DNA of 19,207 nucleotides from Chromera velia. Taxonomy: Eukaryota; Sar; Chromeraceae. A program made the position numbers and the translations under genes. Shown in pieces: positions 1 to 10,157 of this stretch (position 1 is the stretch's first letter; each line of letters starts with the position of its first letter). The stretch covers positions 47,958-67,164 of the forward strand of contig JAHBMJ010005747.1 in assembly GCA_018398765.1 (NCBI GenBank). The letters are read 5' to 3'. Below the pieces are notes generated by a model, which was not told the DNA's origin, searched no databases, and was given only the letters and a program-made list of their open reading frames with translations.

Positions 1-16
1 GAAGGTCGGCAAGTAA

Positions 17-44
17 AGTGGAGTGGAGTGGAGTGGAGTGGAAA
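17..44. repeat. GTGGA pentanucleotide repeat
   Basis: Five consecutive GTGGA units followed by purine-rich sequence. It lies upstream of the first recognisable exon, probably in an intron of the first gene. Bases 1-296 hold no exon that I can support. Confidence 0.85.
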
Positions 45-227
45 GAAGAGAGAGGGGGGGCCTTCTGTTTATCGACTTTGTGTCTTCTCTTTCTGCCCTT
101 CTGCTCGTCTCTTCCCCCACACACTCATTGGACGGATGGACGGGTTTACACACGTACACGTTCGTTCTGTCCGCATTCACCACCTTGTGCACACAAAAGG
201 TTTTTGTAGTCACTCACTCGCTTCACT

Positions 228-228
<1 letters not shown>

Positions 229-255
<27 letters not shown>
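229..255. repeat. (GT)n microsatellite next to a splice acceptor
   Basis: About 13 GT dinucleotides, followed by shorter TGTGTG runs up to the TGCAG acceptor at 296. It sits in the intron that precedes the first exon of the window. Confidence 0.9.
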
Positions 256-258
<3 letters not shown>

Positions 259-296
259 ACATGTGTGTGAATGTAAACGTCTGTGTGTGAATGCAG

Positions 297-1982
297 GCTC
301 GAGGAGGCCGTCCGTCTTGCCTCGCTTCTCCCCAACGCCCCCGACCTCCCTTCCCTAGTAGAGAACCCCTACAAGACAGACCCACTCTTTGAGGTACCGG
401 ACGCAGTGGCGGCCCAGTTGAGTGAAGAAGAGAGGAGGGGCCTGGAGTTACAGGGGCCCTGTATCACCGTGCAGAGTCTCCGCCCTGCCCTTGTCAGGAT
501 ACCCCCTGTTGGGCCCTCTGCGAAACAGATGCCCTCTGCAACAAGGGGACCCAAGACCGCACCCAAACTTCTGCAACTCCCTCCACCTTCCCCTCCCCCC
601 GTTTCTGCGTCAGCGCCTGCTGCTGCTGCCGCCCCTCGTCCCCGTGGGTCCGTTGGTCGGAAGGTTCTCCTAGAGGATGACGAGGAGGAGGAGATTGTCA
701 AGTCTCCCCCAAAGGCTCAGAAGGCCGCAGCCGCATCCTCCAACAGTCAGGGACAAGAGAACACGCAGGGGGCTTCGAATGGGGCCGGGGGGGCGGGAAA
801 GAAGAACAAGAAGGAGACGGGGGCGGAGATGATTGATGTGGACGTGGACTCCTCCGACGGACAGGCAGAGGGGGAGGGGGACTTCATGCAGAGTGTGCGA
901 CTGGATGTGAAGAAGAGACTGCGGAAGGAATACGCTGAGGACCTGCACGGCTTGGACCAGACAGAGGTGGGGGTGTATGGCAGTTGATGTGCATGTTTTG
1001 TTGTCAAGTTGGCAGTTGCATGACTTCTTCAGTCGGTTGGCTCACTGCTTGTGGATTCTTTCTTTCGAAGAAAAAAAAGGATGGGTAGAGGGAAGGAAGA
1101 AGCGGGTTTGGTTTTTTGGCTGCTGATTTTTCAGACGAGTGTCAGTCAAGGGACTTCCGTTTTGTTCTCTTGGTCGTTCTGTTCTGTTCTGTTCTACTTT
1201 CGCTTTCTGTGTTCCTTCTTTCCTCTGTGGGTATGTGTGTGCATGTGTTCCGGTCCGTCTTGGAATCACGTCTTTTCTTTCTTTCTTTCTTTCTTTTCTT
1301 CCTTCCTTCCGTCCTTTCTTTCTTTCTTTCTTTCTTTCTCTCTCTCTCTCTCTCTCTCTCTGACCGGAAGATTCATTATTGAAGTCAATGTGTTGGAAGT
1401 GCATATGTGGTTCTTCCCTTTTTTCCCTTCGTGGTAGCAGGTGAAAAGGCAGCTGGAGGGCGAGTGGGTGTCCCTGTACACAGGCTACACGAGGTGGGTG
1501 CGTCTGGTTTCCTTCCTTGCTATGGCGTGAAATGAAATTAAGTGCCTGGCTGCTTGCATGCACGCATGACCGCTCGATTCCTCACGTCTCATTCTTCCCC
1601 GTTGGTGCATGGTCCCATTCTTCCTTTGTGGCCCTCTTCACTCTGTAATTTTTCTTTTTTCTCTTGTTCTCGCGCCTCGTCCCTTTCTTTCTCCTCTGTG
1701 TACATGCATGGGAGTGTGCGTCTGCGTTGTGCCCCTTTTCTCTCTAGTGCGCAGTGTCTCGAGCGACGTTCCTGCTGCCTCTGTCAACGCGGACCTCTGG
1801 CGGGTGTGGGTTGCTTGAAGAATCACTTGAATGATTCTTGGACATTGATTGTGAAACTAGTCTTCTGGTTCGGACGATGGTCTTTGTGTGTTGTTCGCTT
1901 CTTGCAGGTCGATTATGAAACTTCGACGCCTTTTCCCCCTCCCTTCCATACTGATAGAGTGAACGGATTCAGGAGGGAGTAA
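297..1982 (+). CDS. 3' part of a spliced gene; Pro/Ala-rich acidic protein of unknown function
   Basis: The model has three exons: 297-966, 1441-1497 and 1908-1982 (stop TAA). The first follows a TGCAG acceptor and continues a codon from an exon not found here, so the 5' end is missing. Removing both introns keeps phase 0 and gives about 266 residues. The visible protein starts with a Leu-rich stretch (EEAVRLASLLPNAPDLP). A Pro/Ala-rich linker (PPPSPPPVSASAPAAAAAP) follows, then an acidic run (DDEEEE near base 680), a Lys-rich patch and a second acidic patch (DVDVDSSD). The C-terminus is charged and probably helical (VRLDVKKRLRKEYAEDL), then aromatic-rich. This suggests a largely disordered protein with short folded ends. 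I do not recognise the family. The second donor is uncertain: GTGCGT at 1498 keeps the frame and leads to the TAA; the GT at 1494 would shift phase and reach a different stop. Confidence 0.6.
1272..1361. repeat. Intronic polypyrimidine microsatellite (CTTT)n-(CCTT)n-(CT)n
   Basis: A compound repeat in the 967-1440 intron. TTTC tetramers and CCTT units are followed by about a dozen CT dinucleotides near 1338-1361. The strand is almost purely pyrimidine, so the opposite strand is GA-rich. It ends about 80 bases before the acceptor. Confidence 0.85.
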
Positions 1983-2998
1983 ATGAGTGTTCTTGTGATC
2001 GAGGGGGTAGGGGAGAGATTGGACTTCTCCTTCTTCTGCTCACTGCTCCATTCGGCTGACGACAGGAACAGTCATTCAATCAATCAGCGAGCAACGATCG
2101 ATCAGTCACCCATCAAACCACCCATCGCACCTTTCCATCCAAGCGCCAAGAGGGTAGGCACTGCCGTATGTGACTCTCTCTTTGCGTCCGCCTGCATTTG
2201 TGCGGCTTCTCGATTACCTGGTGGGGGTAGGAAACAAGTTGATTGAACATCCCTGCGGTGATCCGGTTTCATTGATGAAGTCTGTCATCCGTAAATTCAT
2301 TCATTCATTCATTCCTCTCACCGCGGCATTTCTGGGGAAATTGAGGTGTTTGTGGAGAGAGGAGTTTCCGTCCTTCCACCCGATTCTTCAGCTCGGATGT
2401 TTGACTCTCCCATTCGTTGACCAAATGAAACAATGGTCTTTTCCCAGTCGCTGAGTCATCTAGCTCCATTGACAATTCTTACTCGATGTAAATATCTGCG
2501 CTCTGATGCATGTGTCTGTACGTACCTTTCCGCATGGTGCTACACACTTGTCTCGAGTCGTCCCTGCGTGCGTGGAATCGCCGTGGATCTTGCAAGATCG
2601 CATGTTTACCTCACTGTGTGTATGCAGCTGCATCCTACCGATTCGTACGTTTACACCCTTGTGAATTCTTCAGTGTTTCTCGGCTACAGTTATGAATGAA
2701 AGATTTCGTATTAGCTGGCATATTGTAGCATTATACTAGCATATCAGGTTTTCACGTACGTAAGTCGACGCAAATAGATATAATTTGATTAAATCTTGAT
2801 TTTTCAATTATGTATTTTTTTATTTATTAAACAAAGAGTTACAATAAATTTGAATTAAATATGAACTATAAAAATAAATAAAAGACGGTGGTGAGGGTTT
2901 AAATTGGGGTGTGGTCGTGGGATGGTGGTTGGTGGAAGGGGGTCATAAAAACGTAGACGTTGCCAAACAAAGAATTTTGCATCTCTTTATGCACTAGG

Positions 2999-3020
2999 TT
3001 GATTGATTGATTGATTGATT
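2999..3020. repeat. (TTGA)n tetranucleotide repeat
   Basis: Consecutive TTGA units followed by a T run, and the same tetramer recurs about 20 bases later. Similar TTGA-rich sequence lies in the AT-rich island near 6965. Confidence 0.85.
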
Positions 3021-3407
3021 TTTTTGGAGTATGATTGATTGATTAGTTTTGTGTTAGGTCTTCCTGCTTGTATGTCAAGTACCAGTGTTTTTCAGTGCTC
3101 ATTATTCTGAAAGTTATCCGCAACAATTAAGAACAATAGTGCGGGCCTTAAACGCCATAATAAACGGGCGCCGAGCAACATCGCAATGGTGCGTAACCTG
3201 CAAACTTTCGTACGTTGATGTCCGTTGCAACGTATTGCAGCGATTGGTTTTATCGGACGAGCGAAATTTCCATTCAGCGAATGCAAAATTGCAAATCCCA
3301 AACATGCAAACTTCTGCTGCCGCTAGCTGCCGCGCAGTGCGCGCGCGCTGACTGAATTGTAACGACTTTTTAAAAATGAAAAATAGACGTGTACCTTTTT
3401 TTTTTTC

Positions 3408-3438
3408 ATGCAAGTGCATGCATGCATGCATGCATGCG
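3408..3438. repeat. (TGCA)n alternating purine-pyrimidine tract
   Basis: Repeated GCAT/TGCA units, self-complementary and strictly alternating, ending in GCGCG. Such tracts can extrude cruciforms or adopt Z-DNA; that is family knowledge, not shown here. Confidence 0.85.
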
Positions 3439-3469
3439 CGAAATATAATTTTGATCGATCGCAGGAACT

Positions 3470-3490
3470 TATATATATATATATATATAT
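3470..3490. repeat. (TA)n microsatellite
   Basis: About ten TA dinucleotides, 30 bases after the TGCA tract and about 160 bases upstream of the start codon of the second gene. Confidence 0.9.
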
Positions 3491-3646
3491 GCTTGCATGC
3501 AGTTAATTGCAGTTATCGTGTAGTTAAGCAGAACAGTGCAGTGGGAACAACACACTATCTGGCCATAGGACAAAGCACCGCAGTCACCAATTGGAGTTGA
3601 TTTGACCCTGTCACTCCTCAATCCAATCAGAAGCAAGAGTGAAAAG

Positions 3647-4595
3647 ATGAAGTGCAACAGAGGCCCCCTTTTCTTGCTCGTTGTCTCCCTGTCTCTGTGC
3701 TCCGTAGCCGTCTCTCTCTCTCTTCAGAGGCAGGCGTCCACAGACAGCCTCGAGCCCATGGCTCCTCTTCCACCTCCCATTCCCCCCCCGCCCCCCATCC
3801 CCCCCCCTTCTCCTGGCGTCCCGATTGGCAGCGTGCAGGTGAGTCCAGAAAGAATTCGCACAAGGGAGCTAGGGGTGATCGGGGTGAATCATTGGGGGCC
3901 GGTGTGCACGTTCGCATCTGAGGCTGTTTCACGGAAAGCAATTGATCACGACAAGACACGCAAAAAAAAGACAAAGGGGAGTGTACAAATCTCATTTTTT
4001 TTGGAAGCAAGAAAAGCAAAGAAAAGTCCATCCATGCATGCTGCATCATTGACCCAGCCCAATATATAGAGCATATATGTTCAGAGCCGTTCTTTGATTT
4101 TTTATGGTCCCTTCGCTTTACCTCTTGCCACCTTATTTGACCTCCGCAAAAGAACAACGAAGTGCTCATCTTCTCTGTCCTCCTATAGTTCAACAAGAAA
4201 AGCTGCTCTGGCGTTCCTCGGGCTACCCTGTCGCATCCGCGCGCAAAAATATTTGCTATCACTTGAGAAAACAAGTCTCGTTGCAATAAATGCTCCTGAG
4301 CCCCTTGGAATGCTGTGTAGAGCTTATCTTCTGCTCTCTGTGCAAACCCTTCGATGTTGCAGAGTCTTGATGCATCTTCTTCGACAGGAGACGAGGAGTA
4401 TTATCCTGGAGAAGATCAAGATGTCAGTCTGGAAGCTGGGGGCTCTCTTCTTAATTCTGTCTGTTGAGCTCATTCGTATGCGCACGAACAGAGAAGACTT
4501 TCTCACATGAAATGCTTGAGTGCCTCAGTTGATCGACACATGCGAGGTTTACTCTTTTTTGTTTTTCTCGTAGTCCTCCGCGTCTCTGCGTCCGC

Positions 4596-4630
<35 letters not shown>

Positions 4631-4983
4631 TCTCCCTTCTCGTTTTCACTTTTTTCTTTTGTCTGCACCTGCTTGCACAAATTCGTACGCACACCCATAA
4701 GTGTGTACAGGCACGCGCGCAACAAACAAACAAACATACATAGACACACATATTCTGTCGCACCTCAATTCACTTTCCCTCCCGTCAGGCAACGGCGACC
4801 GGCAGCTACGTAGACGACACAGACTACTACGTCCCCCCACAGGCAGGCGGCCTGCAGCCTTCCCCCACTACAGGGAGCTCCGGATCAGACTCCCCCGTTG
4901 TCTCCGAAGAAGAAGCACCCGCTCCTCCTCCTCCGGTGGACCCAAAGGGAAAGCCAGGGAAACCTGCAACTCCTCCAGGTCGG

Positions 4984-5014
<31 letters not shown>

Positions 5015-6402
5015 AGACTTGTTTGCATTTACCAGCATGCGAAAAGATCAGAATCATACTGCCCGAATGACAACCCTGATGTAGGGAAGCGTATCGATCA
5101 CTTCGCTCCATCTCTCCCTTCCTGCAGCTTTCCGCTTCGAGGCGTGCGTCAAGTTCTTCGAGACCCAGGAGACCGACGAGCAGGGGAAGACAGTCGGAGG
5201 CGCAGACGTGTTCCAGGCCCCCAAGGTGACCGACAAGTGGGGCTGCTTCATCGCGAAGAGCGGCTTCAACGACGAGGGGAAGAAGTACGCAGAGGGAGTC
5301 ATTATTCGGGTACGTCCGCCACTAGCAGCCAGGCAGGCAGGCAGTCAAATGGCTCGCGGGGAGCTCGTGCAGACAGGCAGACAGTCAGACTGTCCGACTT
5401 TCGATTAGTCACTCAATCAGTTGATCAGTCAATCAGCCAGGCAGTCGGGCAGGCAGACAAGCAGTGCAGTCGCTTTGTTTGTCATTTACCATTGTGGCTT
5501 TTCTGCCTCCCTCTCCCTCTCTCTCTGTAGCTCACTCTCCCTTCGAGGGCTAATCTCTCTTGCTCTTGAACCCATTTGTGCATGTACCTGCCTTCTTCCT
5601 CTCTTCATTCCTTCATTCCGTTGCTCTTTCTTTCATTTCTGTGTCCTTCTTTTTCTTGGTACGATGATATTCATGGAACTACTACGAAAGCGTCTTTGTC
5701 TGTGTCGTCTCTGCTCAATCCTCCTCTTGCAGTGCAAGAGCGAGGACCTCTTCAAGACTTTCCTCCCCGAGGGAACGAAAATGAGCTCAGCGGCCGACAT
5801 TGTCAGCAAGCAGTTTGCAGGGGCATTCAAGTCTATTGGAGGTGCCCCCCCTCCCTGTGAGAAGGAAGGAAAGGACGACCAGAAGAAGCTTGACGCAGAC
5901 TCCGCTGTGGACAACCCGTCAGTCGAATCATTCAAATTCAAATCGATCACTGTTCGCATCCATCATGCCACATCGAACTCGGCCCATACACCCATGCACC
6001 TACCCGCCAAAAAACTAATCAATAAATCCCTTTATGAATCATTCAATCTATCCATTCATCCTCCCACTCAGTGAGCAAGCAAGCAGCCATCCGACCCACC
6101 CAGCCAGCCACCCAGGATGCAAAGGACGAGCACTGATGGGATCATCATCCTCTGTGAGAGTGAGGAGCTGCAATGTGTGTCTAATCGCAAGATCGAGAGG
6201 TCTCTTTCCTTATATAACGCTTTCGTTTTGGGCATGCAAGTCGTGGGCTCTGTCCTTTCCTTTCCTTTCCCTTTCTGTGACATTTCTTTGCTGTTCATGG
6301 ACGCAGTGGAGACCGACGTGACGGCTTCTCTGCTCCCTGATTTGCATTCAGCCCTCTCAGAATTCATTTCCCTTCCCTAAAAGGTTCTGTCGCCCTGTTC
6401 GA

Positions 6403-6440
<38 letters not shown>

Positions 6441-6572
6441 CGTTTGACTAGGGCACCAATAAATCACTTATCACTTATCACTTGACTGAATGTTATTCAC
6501 TCTACTCCCCGTTGCAGAGGAGTGCTTCGGAGGTTTGCCCGATGGGTGAAGAAGAAGGTTGGGAAGAAGTAG
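3647..6572 (+). CDS. Five-exon gene for a 267-residue protein with a signal peptide and proline-rich linker; function unknown
   Basis: Exons are 3647-3838, 4789-4978, 5128-5309, 5733-5917 and 6518-6572 (stop TAG). Donors are GTGAGT, GTCGGC, GTACGT and GTCAGT; every acceptor ends in CAG. The phases (0, 1, 0, 2) agree across all four introns and the exons sum to 804 bases, which supports the model strongly. The start is the ATG at 3647. Residues 1-25 look like a signal peptide: a basic MKCNR start, a hydrophobic core (LFLLVVSLSLCSVAVSLSL) and a polar end. Residues 50-60 are a proline-rich run (PPPIPPPPPIPPPSPG). Residues 65-127 are low in hydrophobics and rich in Pro, Ser, Asp and Glu. Residues 128-235 look like a folded domain (FRFEACVKFFETQE, VTDKWGCFIAKSGF, ADIVSKQFAGAFKSIGG) with several cysteines. 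The last 17 residues are strongly basic (WVKKKVGKK). It is probably secreted or enters the endomembrane system, possibly a plastid route in an alga. I do not recognise the domain. Confidence 0.7.
4600..4627. repeat. (CT)n microsatellite in intron 1 of the second gene
   Basis: About 13 CT dinucleotides followed by more pyrimidine-rich sequence, inside the 3839-4788 intron. The intron otherwise shows no exon that fits phase 0 on both sides. Confidence 0.85.
4983..5011. repeat. (CT)n microsatellite directly behind a splice donor
   Basis: About 14 CT dinucleotides start within five bases of the GTCGGC donor at 4979. The repeat fills the donor-proximal part of a 149-base intron. Confidence 0.85.
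5325..5465. repeat. Degenerate CAGG/CAGT/CAGA tetranucleotide repeat
   Basis: Dense but imperfect tetramers (CAGGCAGG, CAGACAGG, CAGTCAAT, CAGCCAGG) in the intron 5310-5732. They contain many AG dinucleotides upstream of the true acceptor at 5732. Confidence 0.7.
6405..6439. repeat. (GT)n microsatellite in the last intron of the second gene
   Basis: About 17 GT dinucleotides, roughly 80 bases before the final acceptor. A heptamer ATCACTT is repeated three times just after it (6460-6485). Confidence 0.9.
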
Positions 6573-7367
6573 ACGGAGAATCGTCGCGGACTCGCGGGGC
6601 TCTCCAGACTGATTAATCGTCAGATTAGTGGTTATCAAGCCTGAGTGGAGTTTTCGATTGACTGCAAGTATGAAAGAAAATAAGGCATTCCAATGATTCC
6701 ATCAACGAGGGAGACTGGGAGGGAGAAGCCTCCAGCAGAAGCTAGTACAGAGCTTTGAAACGAACGTGGAAATGCAATGAGTGTTCATATTGATACAGAG
6801 TATCATAGATCTCACAGCCAGAACAAAGAAGACTTCTTAAAAAGAAGTTTGAAGAATTAACAAAGAAAAAGATGCAAAATAATAAAATTTTAAATATATA
6901 TAATTTTTGTAGAATTTGGCATTGTTGGGAGTTGTGAAACTAGTTGTAAAATCGAGTAATTAAATTGATTGCTTGATTGATTTATTTTTTAAAAAATCAA
7001 ATTAATATAAATTAAAATTTTGTTTGATCTTCAAAGTTTGCTAATAACTATAGGCCAATAAAGACTCAACATTTTGATATATTTTCATACAGATTGAATT
7101 TCATTGAAAACATTTAGAAAAACATTAATTTATATATATTTAACCTGGCGCTTGAAGTTTTTATTGCTTTTTATCAGTGTTTATGCAACTATAAGCAGCT
7201 CAATTTCTAGCTATTATATCTAGTATTACATTAAGTATTACATAAGATTTTTCCCAGGTTTTTTTAGCTAGCGGGGTCTAGCGCGTAGATCGACTAACTT
7301 ATTTACCTTTTATCAATATCAATCAGACTCGGATACCCTAGCGGATACCCTTTTTAATGGGGGTTTG

Positions 7368-7387
7368 AATATACCTATAGGTATATT
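7368..7387. repeat. Perfect 20-bp palindrome
   Basis: AATATACCTATAGGTATATT equals its own reverse complement over the full 20 bases. It lies 430 bases upstream of the start codon of the purine-rich gene. It could be a dimeric protein binding site or part of a mobile element end; nothing else here decides. Confidence 0.8.
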
Positions 7388-7530
7388 TTTTGCCTTAGCC
7401 CGGCTAATTTCGGTGGATTTCGGTAAATTTCGGATCTAGGTTTATAAAGCGGGCACCTCCCGGAACCTAAGTACCACTTGAAAAAATATAATCAAGATAA
7501 TCTCTATAAGTCTATCTGCTGCATCGTTTT

Positions 7531-7629
7531 TCAAGAGACCGTCCACGCCTGCGGCATAGAGGGTCAAGACACCGTCCAGATATGCGGCTTTGGCTTTTAA
7601 GACACCGTAAATAATCCGCGCCTGCAGCG
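7531..7629. repeat. 33-bp tandem repeat, three degenerate units
   Basis: Units start at 7531, 7564 and 7597 with AAGAGACCGT, AAGACACCGT and AAGACACCGT, each followed by a GC-rich part (CCTGCGGC, TATGCGGC, CGCCTGCAGCG). Spacing is 33 bases both times. The right-hand halves have diverged. A weaker fourth unit may follow. Confidence 0.6.
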
Positions 7630-7799
7630 CGGACTTTCAAACTTATCCAAAAATGCGGCACAAGTAGCAGAACCGTACGTAGAACGTCCCAAACAGTTCA
7701 AAGTTGAGAAAGGTGCACTCTCCAGAGCAACAGCATCACAATATCTCTTTGCGTCTCGTTCTCTGACTTCTTTTCGGACACGTGAAGGGCCAAGAGACG

Positions 7800-10106
7800 A
7801 TGGAGGACAAGAAGGTTGATGTTGATGCGCTGAACGACATGCTGTCGGCCACTTCCAGCTACTCAGAATCTGGAGGAGAGGAAGAAGAGGAGGAGGAGGA
7901 GGAAAGGAAGGAGGAGACGGAAAAGGACAAAGAAGAGAAAAGTTCGTTCGACCTGACACAACTCTCCACCGTTCTGAGAAATGCAATCATTCCATCAGTA
8001 GACAAGATCGTGGGAAAGAAACTCAAGAAAGGCCTCGGGCCCCTGAAAAAAGAAATAGCGGAATGCAAGAACGGACAGGCAGAGTTGAGAAAGGATATGA
8101 AACGAATACAAGAGTGGACCGAAAACGAGATAGCACAATTGAAAGAATCAGGGGGCGAAAGCCTGGAGGTTTTCAAAGAGAAGGTGAGGCAAAGGATACG
8201 GCTGTTCCTTGGCCTAGGCCTTGACAGAAGAGAGCTGAAAGAAGGGCTGAAAGAATTCCTGACAAGAGCAGCACAGATCAGAAAGCCAGTGGGGAGAGGA
8301 GACGGGCCTGAAGAGGCAGCAGCACGGGCAGAGAGGTTGGAGAAGGGGGCAAGCTCCATCACCAGCAGGAAGCACAAGAGATGGGGGAACACTACGATGG
8401 TGACGTTTGCAAGAAAGAGGGATGCACAGGACGCAGACTCTCTTTTCTCTGAGAACCAGACCCTGGAGATGGAGGTAGGGAAGCATATCCGGTGTGTCAT
8501 GCCCAGGACAGAGGAGGAGCAGAGAAAAGCAGTGGTCAAATGGGCAACAATGACACTCCAGGATGAAAAAAAGACGGAGGAAGAGAAGAAGGAAGCAAAG
8601 GAGGCCCTACAGAGAGTGGGGGAGAAGGTTCCGGGAGAGGAAAGAGAGGAGCAGACAGGAAGGGGTGTGAAGAGAGAGAGAGTGCAGACGCCTGGATCAT
8701 CAGGCTCAAGGCACAGAGCAAGGACAGGCCCGAAAAGAGAGGGTGCGGGAAACGGGGAGGAGGGGGAGGATGCAGACATGCGGTGAATGAAGAGGGAGGG
8801 GAGGGGAAGGACCGACCCCCCCCCAAAGACAGGAAAGGTCACACAGACGAGGAGGAGAGAAGGAAGAGGATAGAGCTGATGGGAACAGAAATGAAGAGAA
8901 TAGAAGAACTGATTCATAGAGAAGAGAGAAGGTGTAGAAAGCTGCAGAGAAAAGAAAAAGAGATAGAGAGAGAGGCACGAGAAGAGGCAGAGTGGTGCGT
9001 GATTGAGGCATTGGAGGAGACGGGAATGTTTAACAGTCGGAGAACCAGAATCGAACAGAAAGAAGAGGTCGAGGAGGAAAGGAGAGGCCCAGAGACAGAG
9101 TTATTCGAAAGAAACAAGTTCGCCGTCCTAGCGGAAGAGGCAGATGAAAAGGAAGAAGGGATGGAGGAGGAGGGGTGGAAGAAGGATGGGAAAGGGAAAG
9201 GGAGGAGGGAAAGGCACACCAAAGGTTCTGGTGGTTGCAATCGCTCATGTGCAGAAAGAGAAAAGGCCAAAGAACAGACCCAAAAAGAGAAAGCGGCATT
9301 CCCTCTGTCAAATTCTGACTTCGCACGAGAGAGTGGGAAGACGCACCATCTTCCTACCAAGGCGACAGGACAGGACAAGGCAGTCAAACCCAAAGACCCC
9401 AGTTGGCCACTGGGGGAGGGGGGGACGGGAGGACTGATGGCAACGCCAGAGGTCCTCCTGACGCCGGTAAGCGGGTATAGGACGGGTCGCGGTGAAACTC
9501 TTGCAATCACAAAACAGACTGAGAAGAAAACAGTTTCCCCCCCTCCCCCCCTCCGTGTGTGCAGACACAGTGGAGAAGACGGAGGCCGAAGGGAACTTGA
9601 GGAGCGAAGAGAACCCGCAGCAGGAGAACGGTGCCAGACTTGGGCATGTGACAGAAGCCAGAGCGAGATGGCAGGGCCAAGGGATGGGCAGGGATCTTGG
9701 GGAAGGGAGGGTAGGGAAGGGAGGGACGGGAGGGTGTGGAAAGGGGGCCCGGGCAGAAAGAAGAAAACGAAAAAGTAAGAATGAGCAAGAACAGAGGAAG
9801 TGGGAAGAGGAAGATGCCTCAGAGAGAGACTCGACCGAAAGATACGACAAAGATTCCTTCAAAGACGATGCAGCGCGCTCTTCAATATCTGTGACAAGCT
9901 CAGTCCCAACTTCGCAGGCATATTTATTTGAATTGAATGATGCATGTGCATATGATGCTCCGTCTGTGTGTTCCACGAATGTTGTTTCTTTGTCTGAGTG
10001 TGTTGATTCTGGTTTCCTAAGAGCAGTATCTGGGCCAAGGTCAGAAGGGATGTCTCAAGGTCCGAACCCAGAAGGTGGAAGTGGTGACTCGCCATTCCTA
10101 CTGTAG
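7800..10106 (+). CDS. Purine-rich gene for a charged coiled-coil protein, possibly retroelement ORF1/gag-like
   Basis: Three long ORFs follow one another: from the ATG at 7800 to a TGA at 8786, then one to 9778 in another frame, then one ending at 10106. They join in one frame (728 codons including stop) if introns 8783-8832 and 9492-9564 are removed. Both introns begin GTGAA and carry runs of C before the AG. Their donors lack the GTNNGT pattern of the other genes, so the splicing is tentative. The protein starts with an acidic run (nine Glu, residues 27-35), then a helical heptad-like stretch (residues 60-120, e.g. LKKEIAECKNGQAELRKDM), basic and acidic blocks, and a second coiled-coil stretch after residue 335. 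A motif NKFAVL near residue 422 followed by acidic residues resembles short motifs in many LINE ORF1 or gag proteins. This is weak evidence: no zinc knuckle or reverse transcriptase is visible. The C-terminus is Ser-rich and less biased. Confidence 0.45.
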
Positions 10107-10157
10107 GTGGGGGGTACCTAGGGCAATACTACCTGAAGGGCGCTTGAGCTGGCGTGC

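Larger units (their letters stand above)
1983..3646. other. Intergenic region between the first two genes
   Basis: I see no supportable gene. Up to about 2700 the composition is mixed, with an ATTC tetramer run near 2298-2318. From 2700 to 2880 the DNA becomes AT-rich. A (TTGA)n run lies near 2999-3020. A block of balanced composition at 3100-3350 has short ORFs on both strands, but none with convincing splice sites or protein character. From 3400 to 3495 there are TGCA and TA repeats. The promoter of the next gene should lie near the right end; I cannot point to a core element. Confidence 0.6.
6573..7799. other. AT-rich intergenic region upstream of the purine-rich gene
   Basis: I see no supportable gene. 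6640-6830 is mixed sequence after the stop codon. 6830-7320 is strongly AT-rich and includes a TTTTTTAAAAAA palindrome near 6985. At 7331 and 7344 GGATACCCT occurs twice. At 7368-7387 there is a perfect palindrome, and near 7410-7435 ATTTCGG occurs three times. The 33-bp tandem repeat follows at 7531-7629. The last 170 bases lead to the ATG at 7800. The region may be a promoter or the 5' end of a mobile element; the sequence alone does not decide. Confidence 0.5.

Noticed and set aside
3085-3431. Short ORFs on both strands in the intergenic region
   Set aside because: Neither strand has a convincing start context, splice sites or protein-like composition; overlap on both strands suggests chance.
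4387-4421. Extra exon in the first intron of the second gene (after CGACAG, before GTCAGT)
   Set aside because: Its 35-base length would break the phase-0 match between exons 1 and 2.
7859-8917. A 352-codon minus-strand ORF
   Set aside because: It is antisense to the purine-rich gene. Its Ser/Leu/Phe/Pro-rich sequence is what reversed AG-rich DNA gives, and it has no splice support.
9467-9564. Donor GTAAGC at 9467 for the second intron of the purine-rich gene
   Set aside because: It is a better donor by sequence, but joining it to the acceptor at 9564 gives a stop after about 11 codons. The GTGAAA at 9492 keeps the frame to 10106.
7800-10106. Complete LINE retrotransposon
   Set aside because: No reverse transcriptase or endonuclease motif is visible, and no poly(A) tail or target-site duplication was found. 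Only a weak ORF1-like character remains.
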